Shown here piece by piece: positions 10,531 to 22,925 of a stretch of 64,000 nt of DNA. The notes under the pieces are model-generated. The model was not told the DNA's origin and ran no database searches. It worked only from the letters and a program-made list of their open reading frames with translations. Origin of the DNA: Cymbidium sinense (Eukaryota > Streptophyta > Magnoliopsida > Asparagales > Orchidaceae); assembly GCA_021442155.1 (NCBI GenBank), contig CM038221.1:152325601-152389600 (forward strand), written 5' to 3'. Each line of letters starts with the position of its first letter. Position 1 is the stretch's first letter. The position numbers were made by a program, and so were the translations under genes.

Positions 10531-12904
10531 TCATTCTCATTCAAACACACACACTCACACTCGATTCAACCCTAGCAGCCAAGGAGTGAGATCCCAGAGC
10601 TTTCCCTTGCATTTCTCAAGTTCCCCAAATTCCATTCTCAATTTTATGCAAAACCAAAATAGGGGAGGCCACCTCTGATTTCCATTTACTCAAACCTCCA
10701 CCAAAGTGCAATTAATTTTGCACACACCATCCTTGGACCTAGACGAGCCCAAATGAATCATTTCCCAAGCTTCCTGATGGTCAGAGGGTGGAGTTCAATC
10801 AAGTCCAGTTGCTTACATGCCGTGGGTTGGTCTTCTAAGAAAACCACACTAATCAAAGCTCGTGAGGCTCAATAGGGCTTCATTTCTACCAAATGAAGGT
10901 TCCTCAATCATTGGAATCATTGGTCATAAGCTCCGTGAGGAATGCCATTAACCGATCCTTAGCTTAAAATTGGTTGGTCCTTTATGAAGGAAATTTGTAT
11001 CTCGTGCGATCTGCATAGTTGGATGTGTTTGTGCTTTCCTGAAAGTGTGGGATCAATTTGATCTCCATTCAAGCTCAGTTGAGCTCAGATCAAGTGACGA
11101 TCGATAGACGATATCCGTCTCTCGCTTGGGAGGAGATAGATAATGGATCGTCCATTCTGGATGATCAGGATGGATGGTCCTAATCTGATCAAGCGTAGAA
11201 CCCCTTTTTTCTCTTTCGAAACCATGCATTTAATCATGGCTATTCAATTTTAGAATCGTGCATTTAACCATGCAAAAAGCATGTTCCACCACCATCGGCG
11301 TCAGTATTTGATATGAAACTTTAAATAACTAATCCTGTAGCATGACATGGAAAGCGCACCGCATCAGCTGCCATGTGGTGTCGATAGGATTAGGGGGTTA
11401 ATTAGGTTAATTAATCTATTTTTAATGTTGAAACTTCCAAAATTCCTAACTAATTATATAAAAATCCAAAAAATACAAATGGAGGCTCATTATAAAGGAA
11501 TTTTAGAGGAGAATCCATTAAAATTATTATTAATTAATTTTGAATAGTAATTTCTGCTTAATTAAGATTTAATTAAAAATTTAATTTGCTTAATTACTTT
11601 TTGATTAATTATCCAATTAATTTCAAACTTTCTAGAGATGTTTAGGGGGATGACCTCTACCTTCCCTATTTTTCTTAGGATTTGTTGGATAATTAATTGG
11701 GGAATTCAATGGATTAAGTATTAATTACTCTCCTATATTAATTAATGATAATTAAGCAAATGAATAGTAAATTAATCAATCAATTAAGCTTATTAACCTC
11801 TATTAATGGTGATGCAATTTAGGGAAATGGATTGGGACCCCCTATTCTATTCTTTTCCTTAAGTCTTCTCCATTCCCTCTTAAATAAATAATTAATTAAA
11901 ACCTATTAATTAATTAATTAACTAAATTAATCAAAATCCAAATCATATCTGAACTTTAATTAACAATTTAAAAGGATTTAGGGATTGAGACTTAGGCTTT
12001 CTTCTTTGTCTCTTTCCCTAAGTCCATTTCATATTATTGATTAAGGATACTTAAGATTTACTTAGATAATTAATGAACTTAATTAATTTGATTGAATCCT
12101 TTTTCTATAATTAACTCTTGGGTAGCTCTTTGGGTGTTCAATAACCTAAAGAGAGAGCTAACAAAATTATGATTAGCTCACTTGTGTGAGAAAATCATAA
12201 GAGTAATTAAGTGAGCTCCTTAAGCTCAATTAATTAATTATGTGCTAATTGTATTAGGCCCATTTCATTTCATAGGAGCATTGCAATTTACTTTCCATGT
12301 GGTTGCATATCATATTAGCTCATAATTGTTTAATTGAATACCTTAAGGTGACATAGGTAAGGGTTAATTAATTGATTTAATCCATGCTTAACTTAATCAA
12401 TCTATAAAATCAACCTAATTGCTTTTATTGAATCAAATTAATTCACACATATGAGAATGAGATTATGACTAGAAAACCTCTTCCACATTTCATAAATCAA
12501 ATCAAATATGAAATAAAAAATGACATTAGCAAACTTTGGTTTATTTTAAAAAAGCTTGTTTAATGTGATTGTCCTTAAAAATTAGTTGGATTTAATGAGT
12601 ATGCTTGTATTTCTTTTTTTCTTTCCAATCATATTAAAGTGTTGTATGCCACTTATAGTCATGCATTCATTCTTTTCAAAAATCAATTAAGTAAGAAATG
12701 ATTTCCTTTTTTCCAATTTTCATGTGTTGACTTAATTAAGAATATGTGTGGCTATTATCATTACTAAATATCAAACATTTTTTTAAAAGATTGTTAATGA
12801 ATAAGAATATGTATTGTGACTTTAGTTATATATATATAGAAAGTAGGAAGTGCATGTGAATATAAACTTAGTGTATGATATTCATATGTTGATTTGCATA
12901 AGTA

Positions 12905-13243
12905 AGAATGTTAGCGGGTATATTAGTTTGGACATCCCAAGGATGCGTGGATTTATGTAGCCCTAAGGAGGTTGCTACCTCTCTTGGTGTAACAATGGCA
13001 TGGCAGCTTGATTTCATGCATTTTTTTGACATTATAATTTAGATAAAGCTTTAATTTATTTACACAAATCAATCAATTAAATTGAATCCAACTTTTGTAT
13101 AGCTTTCATTTCTATAGTTGCTTACACATTCACATATATATAAGAATAGTGGGTATATTAGTTTGGACATCCCAGGGACGAACATCTTTAAGTAGCCCTA
13201 AGGAGGTTCCTACCTCACTCCCTTGGTGAGAAATAATGGCACC

Positions 13244-13287
<44 letters not shown>

Positions 13288-13640
13288 ATGTATCATGTAT
13301 GTATGGATGAAACCATAAAACCATAATTTAATCAAGTCAATTCTACTTTTGCATGATTCTCATTCTTATAGTTGCTTATACATCCATATGTATCTAAGGA
13401 TAGCGGGTATATTAGTCTGGACATCCCAGGGATGCACATCTTTGAGTAGCCCTAGGGAGGTTCCTACCTCACTCCCTTGGTGTTGAACAATGACAATGTA
13501 CTTGCTTAAAACTCTTATACATTTGTGTGTACATTTGACTAATGAATGAAAACCACCTTTTCTATTAAAAAGAAACATGCATTTATACTTTGTTCTAGTG
13601 GTGGATTGATTAATCATATAATTTGAAGTTCTTTCCATAT
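12905..13640 (+). repeat. Three tandem copies of a ~245 bp LTR segment
   Basis: A segment beginning with a GGGTATATTAGT-TGGACATCCC core occurs three times, starting near 12,914, 13,150 and 13,402 (spacing about 240-250 bp). Each copy has TAGCCCTAAGGAGGTT or close variants, CCTTGGTG, and an ATAGTTGCTTA segment before the next copy. All other LTRs in the window have one such segment (near 21,700, 42,305, 47,950 and 59,218). It is therefore a local tandem triplication within LTR D. The two minus-strand open frames here share a peptide only because of this repetition. Confidence 0.85.
13248..13300. repeat. TA/TATG microsatellite
   Basis: A run of alternating TA from about 13,248 to 13,274 followed by TATG/TGTA repeats, inside the second unit of the tandem triplication. 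Simple-sequence DNA, no other role seen. Confidence 0.9.
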
Positions 13641-16429
13641 TCTTTTGTATAAGAATTTAGATAGAGCTTTAAAATTATATGACAAAATAATTCAACCAAA
13701 TGAAATATCAATTCCAAATACATTTGCTTACATTCATCATTCAAGTATGCTAACATATAAATTGCATGTATAGGTATGTTTAGGACTTAACCATATGCAT
13801 GCTATATATGATGGAAAGAAATAAACAAATATGTGTTATGTGATAGTAATTCATTCCAATTAATCTTAAGATACCTTTCTTATTGAATGAGTTTATTTAA
13901 AGTGAACCTAAACTTAGGATTAATTAAAATACATAATAAGCCATTCACTAAAAAGAATTGATTAATTGATTTGCTTTAGATGTGGCTTAAGGTAGGGATA
14001 AAAGAGAGTGATCATCTCTTTCTTCTCTTTATAACACTTAGTTATTAAGTGTAAACCAGGTGAACTAAAAGAAAACATTAAGTAAAATTTTCAAATCAAT
14101 TAAACCACTTAAAGTAAAACCACCCTTCATAATAAATCTCTTCATACTTAAAACTATAACTCTAAAGCCTAGTTAGGACATACCACATAAGCCTTAATAC
14201 ACACACATTAGATTAAATCCGTACTTCTAGCTTTATGTTAGGGCGGTGTATAGTTTGATTTATGTTTGTTTTATGATGTATTGTTTTAGACTGGATGTTA
14301 AGATGTATGTCTCGTAGACTGGATGTTAGGCCGTTATTAGCATAATTATGTCTCTTGCAAGGGATTGTGCTTAAAAGGGCCACTCAAAAACAAATATAAA
14401 TGCTCTCTTTACAAGTTTCTTAAGCCCTTAAGCATAATCCAAGTTAGTACAGGTGGGCTTGGTTACCCATGTGAAGGGTGCTAAGTCCAAATTATAAATA
14501 TAATTGCTTGGGTGGAATGTATGTTTAATTAACCTTTATTTTGCAGGTGTAGTTAGATTTATCTTTCCATTTCAATGTAATTTTGAAATTATGAATTAGG
14601 ATTAGTGCTGGGGAATTAGGATGAGCATTGGCTAGAAAGACTATGTCTTGTGTGCGATGTGATGCCTTGAAGTGAGTCAAATCAAAGAAGCAAAGAGGAG
14701 GAAAGAAAACATGAAGATTTGAAAGAGATGAAGACCTCCATAGCATGTTCATTCTTAATTGTAATTATTCTTTTGTAATCCAGGTTGTATAAGGGCAGAG
14801 CTCAACTATACATTTTTCTTTTTGGGTTGTACGATGATACTTGACCGCACTGACCTTTTATTCTTTTGCATTAGTTTATAAAATTGTTTGATATTTTGTT
14901 TACAATTGTGCAATTGAAATTACATGCCTTTTCATAGTTTATTTATGATTGGTGTTTGTTGTGTGGTCTTGATGAGATTAGACTCTTAGGAAAAATAAAT
15001 TTTCTACCCAACTACAACTCATAAGTAAATTTCTAAATAACTCATAATCTCACATAAAGCCTAGGACAAAACCAAGATAATTAAAAATTTTAGTAACCCT
15101 TTAGCTGAATGGTTGAATGCTTCATATCATGCATGCATATTCTTCCTTTCTTGAAAATAGGGGATTTCCATCCTTCTATGATAGGGGAATGCTTGACCTA
15201 TGAGGGCATCCCTTGTCATGAAAAATACCCCTTCTTGCTGATTTGGCCCATAACTCATTTATACATATGAAAATCCCAAAGCCTTTGTCAAAATGAAGTG
15301 TCAAATACAAATAAAATTTGAAAAGATTTGCATTAGACTAGGTCATTACTCATACCACTCATGCTCTAGTCTCTTAGGGAGTGGGTTTAAAGACTTAGTC
15401 TCTTTCTAAATAATAACAACCTAACTATCTTGAAAAAACTATAAGAATTTCCTACATGGTTTTAAAGCATAGGAGGAGTGTTGACCTCACTTTTGGAGTG
15501 AGCTTTAAACTTCTTAATCTTAGACATAGGACTCCTCTAGACATTAAGAGTTCCTTAGTCTTAAGACACTTCTAGTGATTAGGTGAACATTTAACCTAAC
15601 CCTAGAGACTTAGAAGAGTTAGCCATAGGAATAGGTTATTCCTTAGGGGTATTAGAAAAACTTGCCTACCCTATAGCTTGAACCAAATCCTTACTTCTTC
15701 TTCTAAGTCAAACTCCAAATTCAAATCAACCTCAAATTTAAATCAACTTCTAATTCAAATAAACTTCAAATTCAAATCAACTTCAAATTCAAATCAACTT
15801 CAAATCCAAATCAACTTCAAAATTAAATCAACTTCAAATCCAAATCAACTTCAAACTCAAATCAACTTAATTTCCAAATCAAACCTTAAATCAATTCCAA
15901 TGGATTTTCTCAAATCATTAATCAATTCCAAATGATTGAAATCCATGATCAATTCTAAATCCAAAATCTTTTCTAAGCCTTTGATTTCATCTTATGGACT
16001 TAGCTCAAATCAAATCCAAATCATTCCAAATTCAAAAGATTTTCTCATAACCCATTTATATTCTCATTTATATTTACAAATATAAATAAAATATAAATTG
16101 AATTACCCAAAACCAAATTCAAAACTCAAATCCAAATCTAACCTAAATCCAACCTAAATCCTATAAGTCAAATTCTTGAACTTAACTAAATCAAACTCAA
16201 ATTAGTCCAAGCCTTTAGATTTTCTCTTCAAACAATCAATCCTTCTATCATAAAATCAAATTCAATCATAAACTTCAATCATCAAATCAAATCAAATCAA
16301 ACTAACCTAAATCAAACCTATGTTCATCCTTTGAACTTGAAATTGTCAAATAAATAAAAACATTTGACTCTAAATCACTTGCAATTGGATTTATATTTCA
16401 ATCATAAGTCCATATGTGAGTTCAACCAA

Positions 16430-16990
16430 GCTTAAATCAAGCCTTGATCAAGCCAATTGACCCACTTAGGCTCACTTGACCCAAAATGACCTAAAGCACC
16501 TTTTTGAGCCAAATTCTAATCCTAACCAAATTGGATTGAAATAAGCCCATCTAAGCCTCACATTATGAGCAACAATCATCATAAAATGATCAATCACTCA
16601 AATTGGGTCAAACCAAGTCAAATCTAGCATTTGGCCAAGCCAACACTTAGCCCAAATGAAACTTAAACTAGCCAAAATCCACCATAGGCCAAATTGATTG
16701 AAACTATTGATCAAAATAATCCATGATCAATGATTGAACTTGACCAAGTCATCATTTGAACCAAAGCTTGCCTAATTGGCTACTTGACCTAAGTTGACCC
16801 AAATTGACCTAAAAAGTCAAAATATGTCAAATCTTGATCTAAGCCAAATTGATTGCAACCAATGGGTCAAATTCATTCTAAATCATTTATTAAACTTGAA
16901 CAAAGCTCCAATTGGCCAACTAGACCCAACCTAGCCCAATTGACCATGAACCCAACTTGACCTAAAATGTAAAATCAACTTGAAACTTAA
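16430..16990 (+). promoter_or_regulatory. TTGACC-dense region of LTR B
   Basis: Dense TTGACC, TTGACT and GGTCAA words, matching the region in the other LTRs. It continues on the far side of element A at about 45,110-45,350. Possible W-box cluster; function inferred only. Confidence 0.4.
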
Positions 16991-17017
16991 CTAAACCAAA
17001 ATTGATTGAAACCAAAG

Positions 17018-17022
17018 CTTGC
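17018..17022. repeat. Target-site duplication of element A, left copy
   Basis: CTTGC directly before the TG of the 5' LTR. The partner CTTGT at 45,102-45,106 directly follows the 3' LTR end ...CCCACA. One difference in five bases. Uninterrupted LTR C has a single AAGCTTGCAAAA at this place, which confirms the insertion site. Confidence 0.8.
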
Positions 17023-17999
17023 TGTTGACCTCATTTTTAGGATGAGCTCTCAACCCCTCCATCTTAGGCATAAGACTTCTCTTAGACTTTAAGAGTTCCT
17101 TAGTCTTAAGACACATCTAGTGATTAGGTGGACACTCAACCTAACCTTAGAGGCTTAGAAGAGTTAGCCATAGGAATAGGTCATGCTTAGGGGTGTTTAG
17201 AAAGTTTGCCTACCCTATAGATTGAACCCAATTCCTCACTTCCTCCTTTCAAGTCAAACTCAAATAAATTCCAAATGATTGAAATCCATGATTGAAACTT
17301 ATGATTGAAATCCATGACTGAAATCCAAATCAAATTCCAAAAATATTTCCTAAGTCGCTTTGATTTCCCTCTTATGGACTTAGCCAAAATCAATTCAAAC
17401 TCATGAGATTTTCTCACAACTCATTTATATTGTAATTTGTATTCACATATATAAATGAAATATAAATTTAAATCAATCAAATAAACCCAAAATCAAATCC
17501 AAAATCCATGGTTAAATCTAATTTTTTTAAAGTCCCTTTAATCCCCTCTAATGGAGTTAGCTCAAATCAAGTTCAAATCACTTCAAATTCATGAAATTTT
17601 CTCATAAACCATTTATATGCTCATTTATATTCACATATATAAATGAAATATAAATTTAAATATCCAAAACCAAATCCAAAAATTGAACTCAAACTCAATC
17701 AAAATTCAATCTAAGCCTTTCAAGTCAAATTCTTGAGCTTAGCCAAATCAACTTCAAATCAAGCCAAACCCTTGATTTTTCTTCATGATTTAATCAATCT
17801 TCAATCATGAATCCAAATATAAACATAAACCTTAATCATCAAACCAAAACTAAATTCAAAAATCAAGCCTAAATCAAGCTCATGTTCATCCTTTGAATTT
17901 GAAATTATCAAATGAATCAAAACCCATTTCACTTCAAATCTCTTGCAAATGGATTTATATTTCAATGATAAGTCCATATGTGAGTTCAATAGAACTCAA

Positions 18000-18840
18000 A
18001 TCAAGCTTTGACCAAGCCATTTGACCCACTTAGCTCACGGACCCAAAGAAGTCCCAAAGTACCCTTATGAGCCAATAACCAAATTAGATTGAACTAAGCC
18101 TACCTAAGCCTCTCATCATGATCAATAATCATCTGAGATGATCAATCACTAAAATTAGGTCAAACTAAGTCAAACCTAAGGGTTGACCAAGTCAACACTT
18201 AGCCAAAATGAAATCTAAACTATCCAAAATCCAACATAGGCCAAATTGATTGAAACCATTGATCAAAACTCATTCATGATTAATGTTTGAACTTGACTAA
18301 GTCATCATTTGAGTCTAACCTAGCCCATTTAGCCACTTGACCCAAGTCGAAACCAACTTGGCCTAAAAAGTCAAAATGTGTTAAAACTTGATCTAAGCCA
18401 AATTGCTTGGAACTAATGGGTCAAATTCATTCTAAAATGATTGTTGAACTTGACCAAAGCCTCAATTGGCTAACTAGACCCAACTTAGCCCAATTGACCA
18501 TGAACCCAACTTGACCTAAAAGGTCAAATTGAGCCAAACCCAAAAATAAACCAAATTGATTGGAAACAAAGATACCAATCTATTTCAAATGACCAATGAA
18601 ACCTAAACCAACCCAAACCCAAATGGGTCAGTCAATAAATTGGTCAACTTGACCTATTTGACCTAAATGAAATCAAATGAACCAAATTCAAATCTAAACC
18701 AAATTGAACCAAATCAAAGCCACCAAAACATTTCAAATGGTTATATGAACTTGACCCAACCCTTGGTTTTTGAATTGGTTTGACTAAGTTGACCTATGTT
18801 GACTTAAATAGGTCAACATGAGCCAAATCATATCAAACCA
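18000..18840 (+). promoter_or_regulatory. TTGACC/GGTCAA-dense region of the A 5' LTR
   Basis: Many TTGACC, TTGACT, GGTCAA and AGTCAA words within 0.84 kb, as in all sister LTRs, ending about 440 bp upstream of the TATA-like palindrome. Candidate W-box cluster in the U3 region. Binding is inferred from the motif alone. Confidence 0.42.
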
Positions 18841-19275
18841 ACTCCAAATCCATTGAAACTTGTCCCAACCCATTTTTCAATCATAACAAACATGTTCAAA
18901 TTGAAATAAAAAATGACCATTTTACCCCTAGGTCAAAGGATAAATTTTGGCTAATTCACTTAGAATTTGGTGAAATCCTCTTCATGACCACTTGGCTCCC
19001 TCTTAATGGACCAAGTGAGCACTAGTGAGTGTGGTGCACTTAACCCAATGGGTTTGGGTCAGCCCAACCTAGCCTAATTCAAAAATTGACCACTTGCTTG
19101 AACATAGGCACATGGGAATGATTCCTCCACCCATTTCAAGCACATGGAACTCTTCCACTACCTCTCTCTGGCCAAACCAAATGCAATGACACCTTAAACT
19201 ACCTAAAAAACCCACTCAAGGAGCTCAATTGGAATAAAATGACAAAAGGAGGTTCGACCGCCCGATTACTCGAGA

Positions 19276-19290
19276 GGGAGATATACTCCC
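19276..19290 (+). promoter_or_regulatory. TATA-like palindrome of the A 5' LTR
   Basis: GGGAGATATACTCCC, a perfect 5-bp-arm palindrome around ATATA. It is kept in all LTR copies: 40,101-40,115, 45,733-45,745 (shorter), 56,782-56,800 (longest, 7-bp arms) and 10,514-10,530. The downstream 380 bp is relatively GC-rich and leads to the splice-donor-like site, fitting a core promoter with a transcribed leader. Start of transcription would be about 30 bases downstream, near 19,315; this is inference. Confidence 0.5.
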
Positions 19291-19672
19291 CTTAATTCCA
19301 TTTCATTTCAACAGACCCCAATTCGATTGAAGCATAGGAAGCCAGAGGAGCCATTTCCAAGTGATCCCAAGCTTCTTAGAGTGAAATCCATTTTCTATTT
19401 TCTCGATTTTCATAGATTGAAAATAGGGAGCTCAACTTGAAATCCATCTCACTCAATACTCAACACCATGCCAATTCCTCCTTCATGCACCCTAAGAGGA
19501 TCAAATCGAACTCACCCCAACCTTCTTCCAAGCTCTAAAGGCAAGGGAGGTGCTACTTCAACCAAGACTGAGCTCAAGTGAAGGTGAAGTTGGCCTCTAG
19601 GAAGATCCATCCAATTTCAAGGCATCAAAACTTCAACAAAGCTTAAGCTGGGGAAGAGCAAGGATAGCCTTC

Positions 19673-19680
19673 GAGGTAAG
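19673..19680 (+). promoter_or_regulatory. Possible 5' splice donor in the A 5' LTR
   Basis: GAGGTAAG, with GT at 19,676-19,677, matches the plant donor consensus well. Equivalent sites are GAGGTAAG at 40,441 in the 3' LTR, GAGGTATG at 46,085 in LTR B and GAGGTATG at 57,195 in LTR C. Conservation of the donor-like word across copies, about 390 bp after the TATA-like palindrome, suggests a spliced element leader. No transcript data are available here. Confidence 0.4.
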
Positions 19681-19881
19681 CCATTAAACCGAGCTTAGAT
19701 TAGATGTGGTGTGGTCCTTTGTGAAAGGAATTTCTACTTCATGAAAATCTAGTCGTTGGATGTGATCTTCCTTGTGTGGTCATGGTGTGGGTTGAATTTT
19801 ATTTCAATCAAGCTCAATCAAGCTCGAATCTTCACTTGGAAGATGGATGATGGCCATCTCCCATAGAGAAGATCAGAGGAG

Positions 19882-19927
19882 AATCATGGGTCGTCCATCC
19901 ATGCATTTTGGATGGACGACCATGATT
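19882..19927. repeat. GTCCATCC hairpin of the A 5' LTR
   Basis: Arms AATCATGGGTCGTCCATCC (19,882-19,900) and GGATGGACGACCATGATT (19,910-19,927) are complementary over 18 bases with one bulge, around a 9-base loop. Versions exist at 40,610-40,655, 46,290-46,318 and 57,404-57,452. As it lies downstream of the probable start site it would be transcribed. Role unknown. Confidence 0.8.
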
Positions 19928-22856
19928 AAAACACATAGATCTAACATTTTAATCCTTTAGAACTATGGATTTAATCTCAGCCGTTCGATCCATGATTAGA
20001 CGGACAGGGAGAGAGCCCGTAGCATCGTCGCTGATGCGGTGTTATGTTGTGACTACTTAAATAGCCTCTCCCATCACGCATGGAAAGCGCATCGCCAATG
20101 ATGCCGATGGGATTAGCTATTTTAATTAGGCTATTTAATTATCTAATTAATTATGAAAACTTTAAATATTCATATCTAAGTGTAGAAAAATCAAAAAATT
20201 TTGAAATACATTGCATATAAAAGATAATTGAATGTAGAATATTATAAAATTGATTTTGATGGATTTTGAATAGTGTAATGTTCTAAATTTGGGTTTTATT
20301 GGGAATGTAATTAAACTAATTACTCTCTCATTATTCACTTAATTAATCTCAAAATGACTTCTACCTCCCCTAATTTTCTTGGGATTTATTAATGGTTTAA
20401 TTAGGATAATTGTTGGATTTATTCCTAATTACTCTCTTAATGTGATTAAGCTTAATTAAGTGTGTAATCAGTGGTTTAATCCCTTGATTGAGTTAATTAA
20501 GGTTTGTTTAAATGAAAAGGAGGTTCAGGGAATAATTTTGGGATATTTTCCTTAAGCTATTCCTTAAACCCTCTCTTTCTTCCTTAATCCAAACTTAATT
20601 TAGGATTAATTCACTAATTACCTACCTAATTAATTTGATAAAATTCTAAAATCTTCCAGAAGTTAACTAATTCATCTTGGATAGATGCTTAGGTGTTCAA
20701 TAATCTAAGCACATTAAGGAAATAAAAATCCAACTCACATGTGTGAGAGGGATTATGAAAGTACTTAAATTAAACCCTTTAGTTTAATTAATCATTAATC
20801 ATGAGTTACTTGCATTAAACCCTTTTCTTCCTAGGTGCATTACTGATTTAAATTCTTTATGTAGTTTTATGTCATATCATTGGCTCATAATTATTTGTTT
20901 AAGAATGCTAAGGTGGTATAGGTAAGGGGTAATTAACACACTTAAATCACACCTTAACATAATCAAAATATAAAAATTATCTAATGATCCTAAGAATGAA
21001 CTAAATCAACTCACATATGGGGAAATGGGTTAGGACCAAAAACCCCTTCACATTTCTTAAATTGAAATCAAACTCAAATAAAATTCAAAATCTCAAAACA
21101 AATTTGATTTACTTTAAATAATTCTATTCCATAGGATTATCTTTAGGAATTAATTAGGGTGAATGAATTTACATTGCTTTCATCACTTTATTTCTTTCCT
21201 AGCATGTTAAATGTGTATGTCATATGAAATCCATGTATTCATTTCTTTTAAAAATCAAAATCAAAAACAAAATGTTTCCTTTATGTCAAATTGTATGTTT
21301 TGGCTGAAGTAAAAATATAAATGGCTATTATCACTATTAAATTTAAAATTATTTTCAAATATTATGAATCATATATCAAAACTGAAAGGTATGCTACTTA
21401 TACTTTATTTATGAGCTTTCATGTGAATATAAAAATGTGTCTTATGTTTGCTTCCTTTCTTTCCTCTTGCATGGACTTGAATAAGATTTGCAAAATGTAT
21501 AGTTCTTTTAAAAGAACATAACACTTGCTTGAAATCTACTCTTATCCTCTTCCATATTATAACTTAAGAGGGATCCTTACATTTACACATATAAATTGCA
21601 TAAACAAACCAAAAATTAAAAAAAAAAACATAAACTTTGCATCTTTCCTTTTTTTTCCATTTCATTTCTTTTGTACATATATGTGTATTTATGGAAAGTG
21701 GTATATTATTCTGGACAACCCTGGGGTTGCGAGGCTTTAAGTAACCCTATGTAGGTCTTGTACCTTATACCCCTAGTGCTAACAATAGTGACATGTGTGT
21801 GCATATGAAAAATGGATAAAGGAAATCTTTCTTTTTCAACTTAATGAAATTCATGCATCATAAAGCATTCCAATTTTCTTAAGTAACATTTCTTAGCATT
21901 CATCATAAAGTGTGCTAAACATTTCCATTTGTATGTATAGATATGCTTAGGATTCATCCATAAATGTTAGGAAAGAAATAAAGTGATGTGTGTTGTGTGA
22001 TATTATTTCACTTAATCTTAAAATGCCTTTCTTTTTGAATATGTTTGTTTAGAGAAAATCTAAACTTAGGATTAATTAAAACACATAAGAAAACATTCAC
22101 TAAACAAAATTAAACATGAATCTAATTTAGAAATTACTTAAGGTAAAGAAGGAAAGTGAAGTTCTCTTCTCTTTTCCCTCTCTTTACAACACTTAGTAAT
22201 TAATTGTAGGTTCACTCAAACCTAAACAATTCATCAAATAAAATAAACCCCAAATAAACTAAACACTTAAATGAAACCACTCATCTAAGTTGAACATTTT
22301 CATACATAAAAAATCTAAACCTTAAAGCCATATTTAAGCATACCATACAAACCTTTTAAAGCACACACATTAGATTAAGTCACCACTTCTAGCTTTAGGT
22401 TAGGGCGGTGCATGGTTTGATGTTTGCTTTTGTTTTGTGATATTTTGTTTTAGTTTGGATGTTAGGATGAATGTGCGTAGAATGAATGGTAGGACAATTT
22501 AGTATAATCATTATTTTCTACATGGGATTATGCTTAAGGGGCGCTGTAATAAAAATATAATTACTTTTACTGTGCAGGTGCTTATACCTATAAGCATAAT
22601 CCTATAGGTTAGGTGGACTTGGTAATCCATGTGTGAGTTGCTAAGTCCAATATACATGCTTGGGATTTGTATGGCTTGTTTAGCTAATCTCTATTTTAGA
22701 GGTGTTAGTTAGATTTTCTTTTTCTTTTCATGTAATTTTTATAATTATGATTTTGTATTGATTGTTATGAGGGATTAGGATGAGCATTGGTTATAAAACT
22801 ATGTCTTATGTACCATGTGAAGCCTCTGGAGCAACCACCTTTCAACCATCCAAAAG

Positions 22857-22925
22857 AAGGAACCGAAAGAAGAAAGAAGAAAGAAGAAAGAAGAAAGAAG
22901 AAAGAAGAAAGAAGAAAAGAAGAAA
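22857..22925 (+). repeat. AAGAA purine tract in the A 5' LTR
   Basis: AAGAAAG repeated about nine times, all purine. Equivalent but differing tracts occur at 43,435-43,490, 49,110-49,205 and 60,390-60,440 in the other LTRs. Length differs between copies as expected for simple repeats. It generates false minus-strand open frames rich in Phe, Leu and Ser. Confidence 0.9.

Larger units (their letters stand above)
8740..15478 (+). mobile_element. LTR copy D, main part
   Basis: Continuation of LTR D after the insertion, starting CCTACCCTATGG. It follows the other LTRs through the TTGACC-rich region (9,540-10,260), the palindrome GGAGGGGGTATACCTCC (10,514-10,530), the ATGGAAAGCGCACCGCATCAGC segment (near 11,346), the AT-rich middle, a triplicated segment (12,905-13,640), the TTAGGGCGGTG segment (14,240) and the GTTGTATAAGGG segment (14,784). 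It stops at AGGAGGAG, about 0.8 kb short of the expected LTR end, where LTR B begins. At the possible splice donor the GT reads GA here (GTGAGGAATGCC near 10,937). It has no protein-coding capacity. Confidence 0.85.
15479..17022 (+). mobile_element. 5' LTR of element B, left piece
   Basis: Starts TGTTGACCTCAC right after LTR D stops, and runs 1,544 bp until element A interrupts it after ACCAAAGCTTGC. The same sequence continues on the other side of A with TTTCAAATGATCAACCAAGCC, exactly as in the uninterrupted solo LTR near 56,050-56,090. The AGGAG before it (15,474-15,478) is the predicted target duplication of B, to be found again after the 3' LTR of B outside the window. A run of ATCAACTTCAAATTCAA-type repeats at 15,720-15,870 makes a spurious open frame. 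Confidence 0.88.

Noticed and set aside
10317..10589. 90-residue plus-strand frame in LTR D
   Set aside because: Overlaps the promoter-like region of the LTR, is Pro/Ser/Thr-rich from base composition, and is absent from sister LTRs.
13366..13638. Minus-strand frames at 13,130 and 13,366 sharing a peptide around GTSLGLLKDV
   Set aside because: The shared peptide comes from the tandem DNA triplication; the frame is not conserved in the single-copy segment of other LTRs.
15678..15935. 85-residue Asn/Ser/Gln-rich frame
   Set aside because: Arises from repeated AATCAACTTCAAATTC-type DNA in LTR B, a low-complexity stretch without coding constraint.
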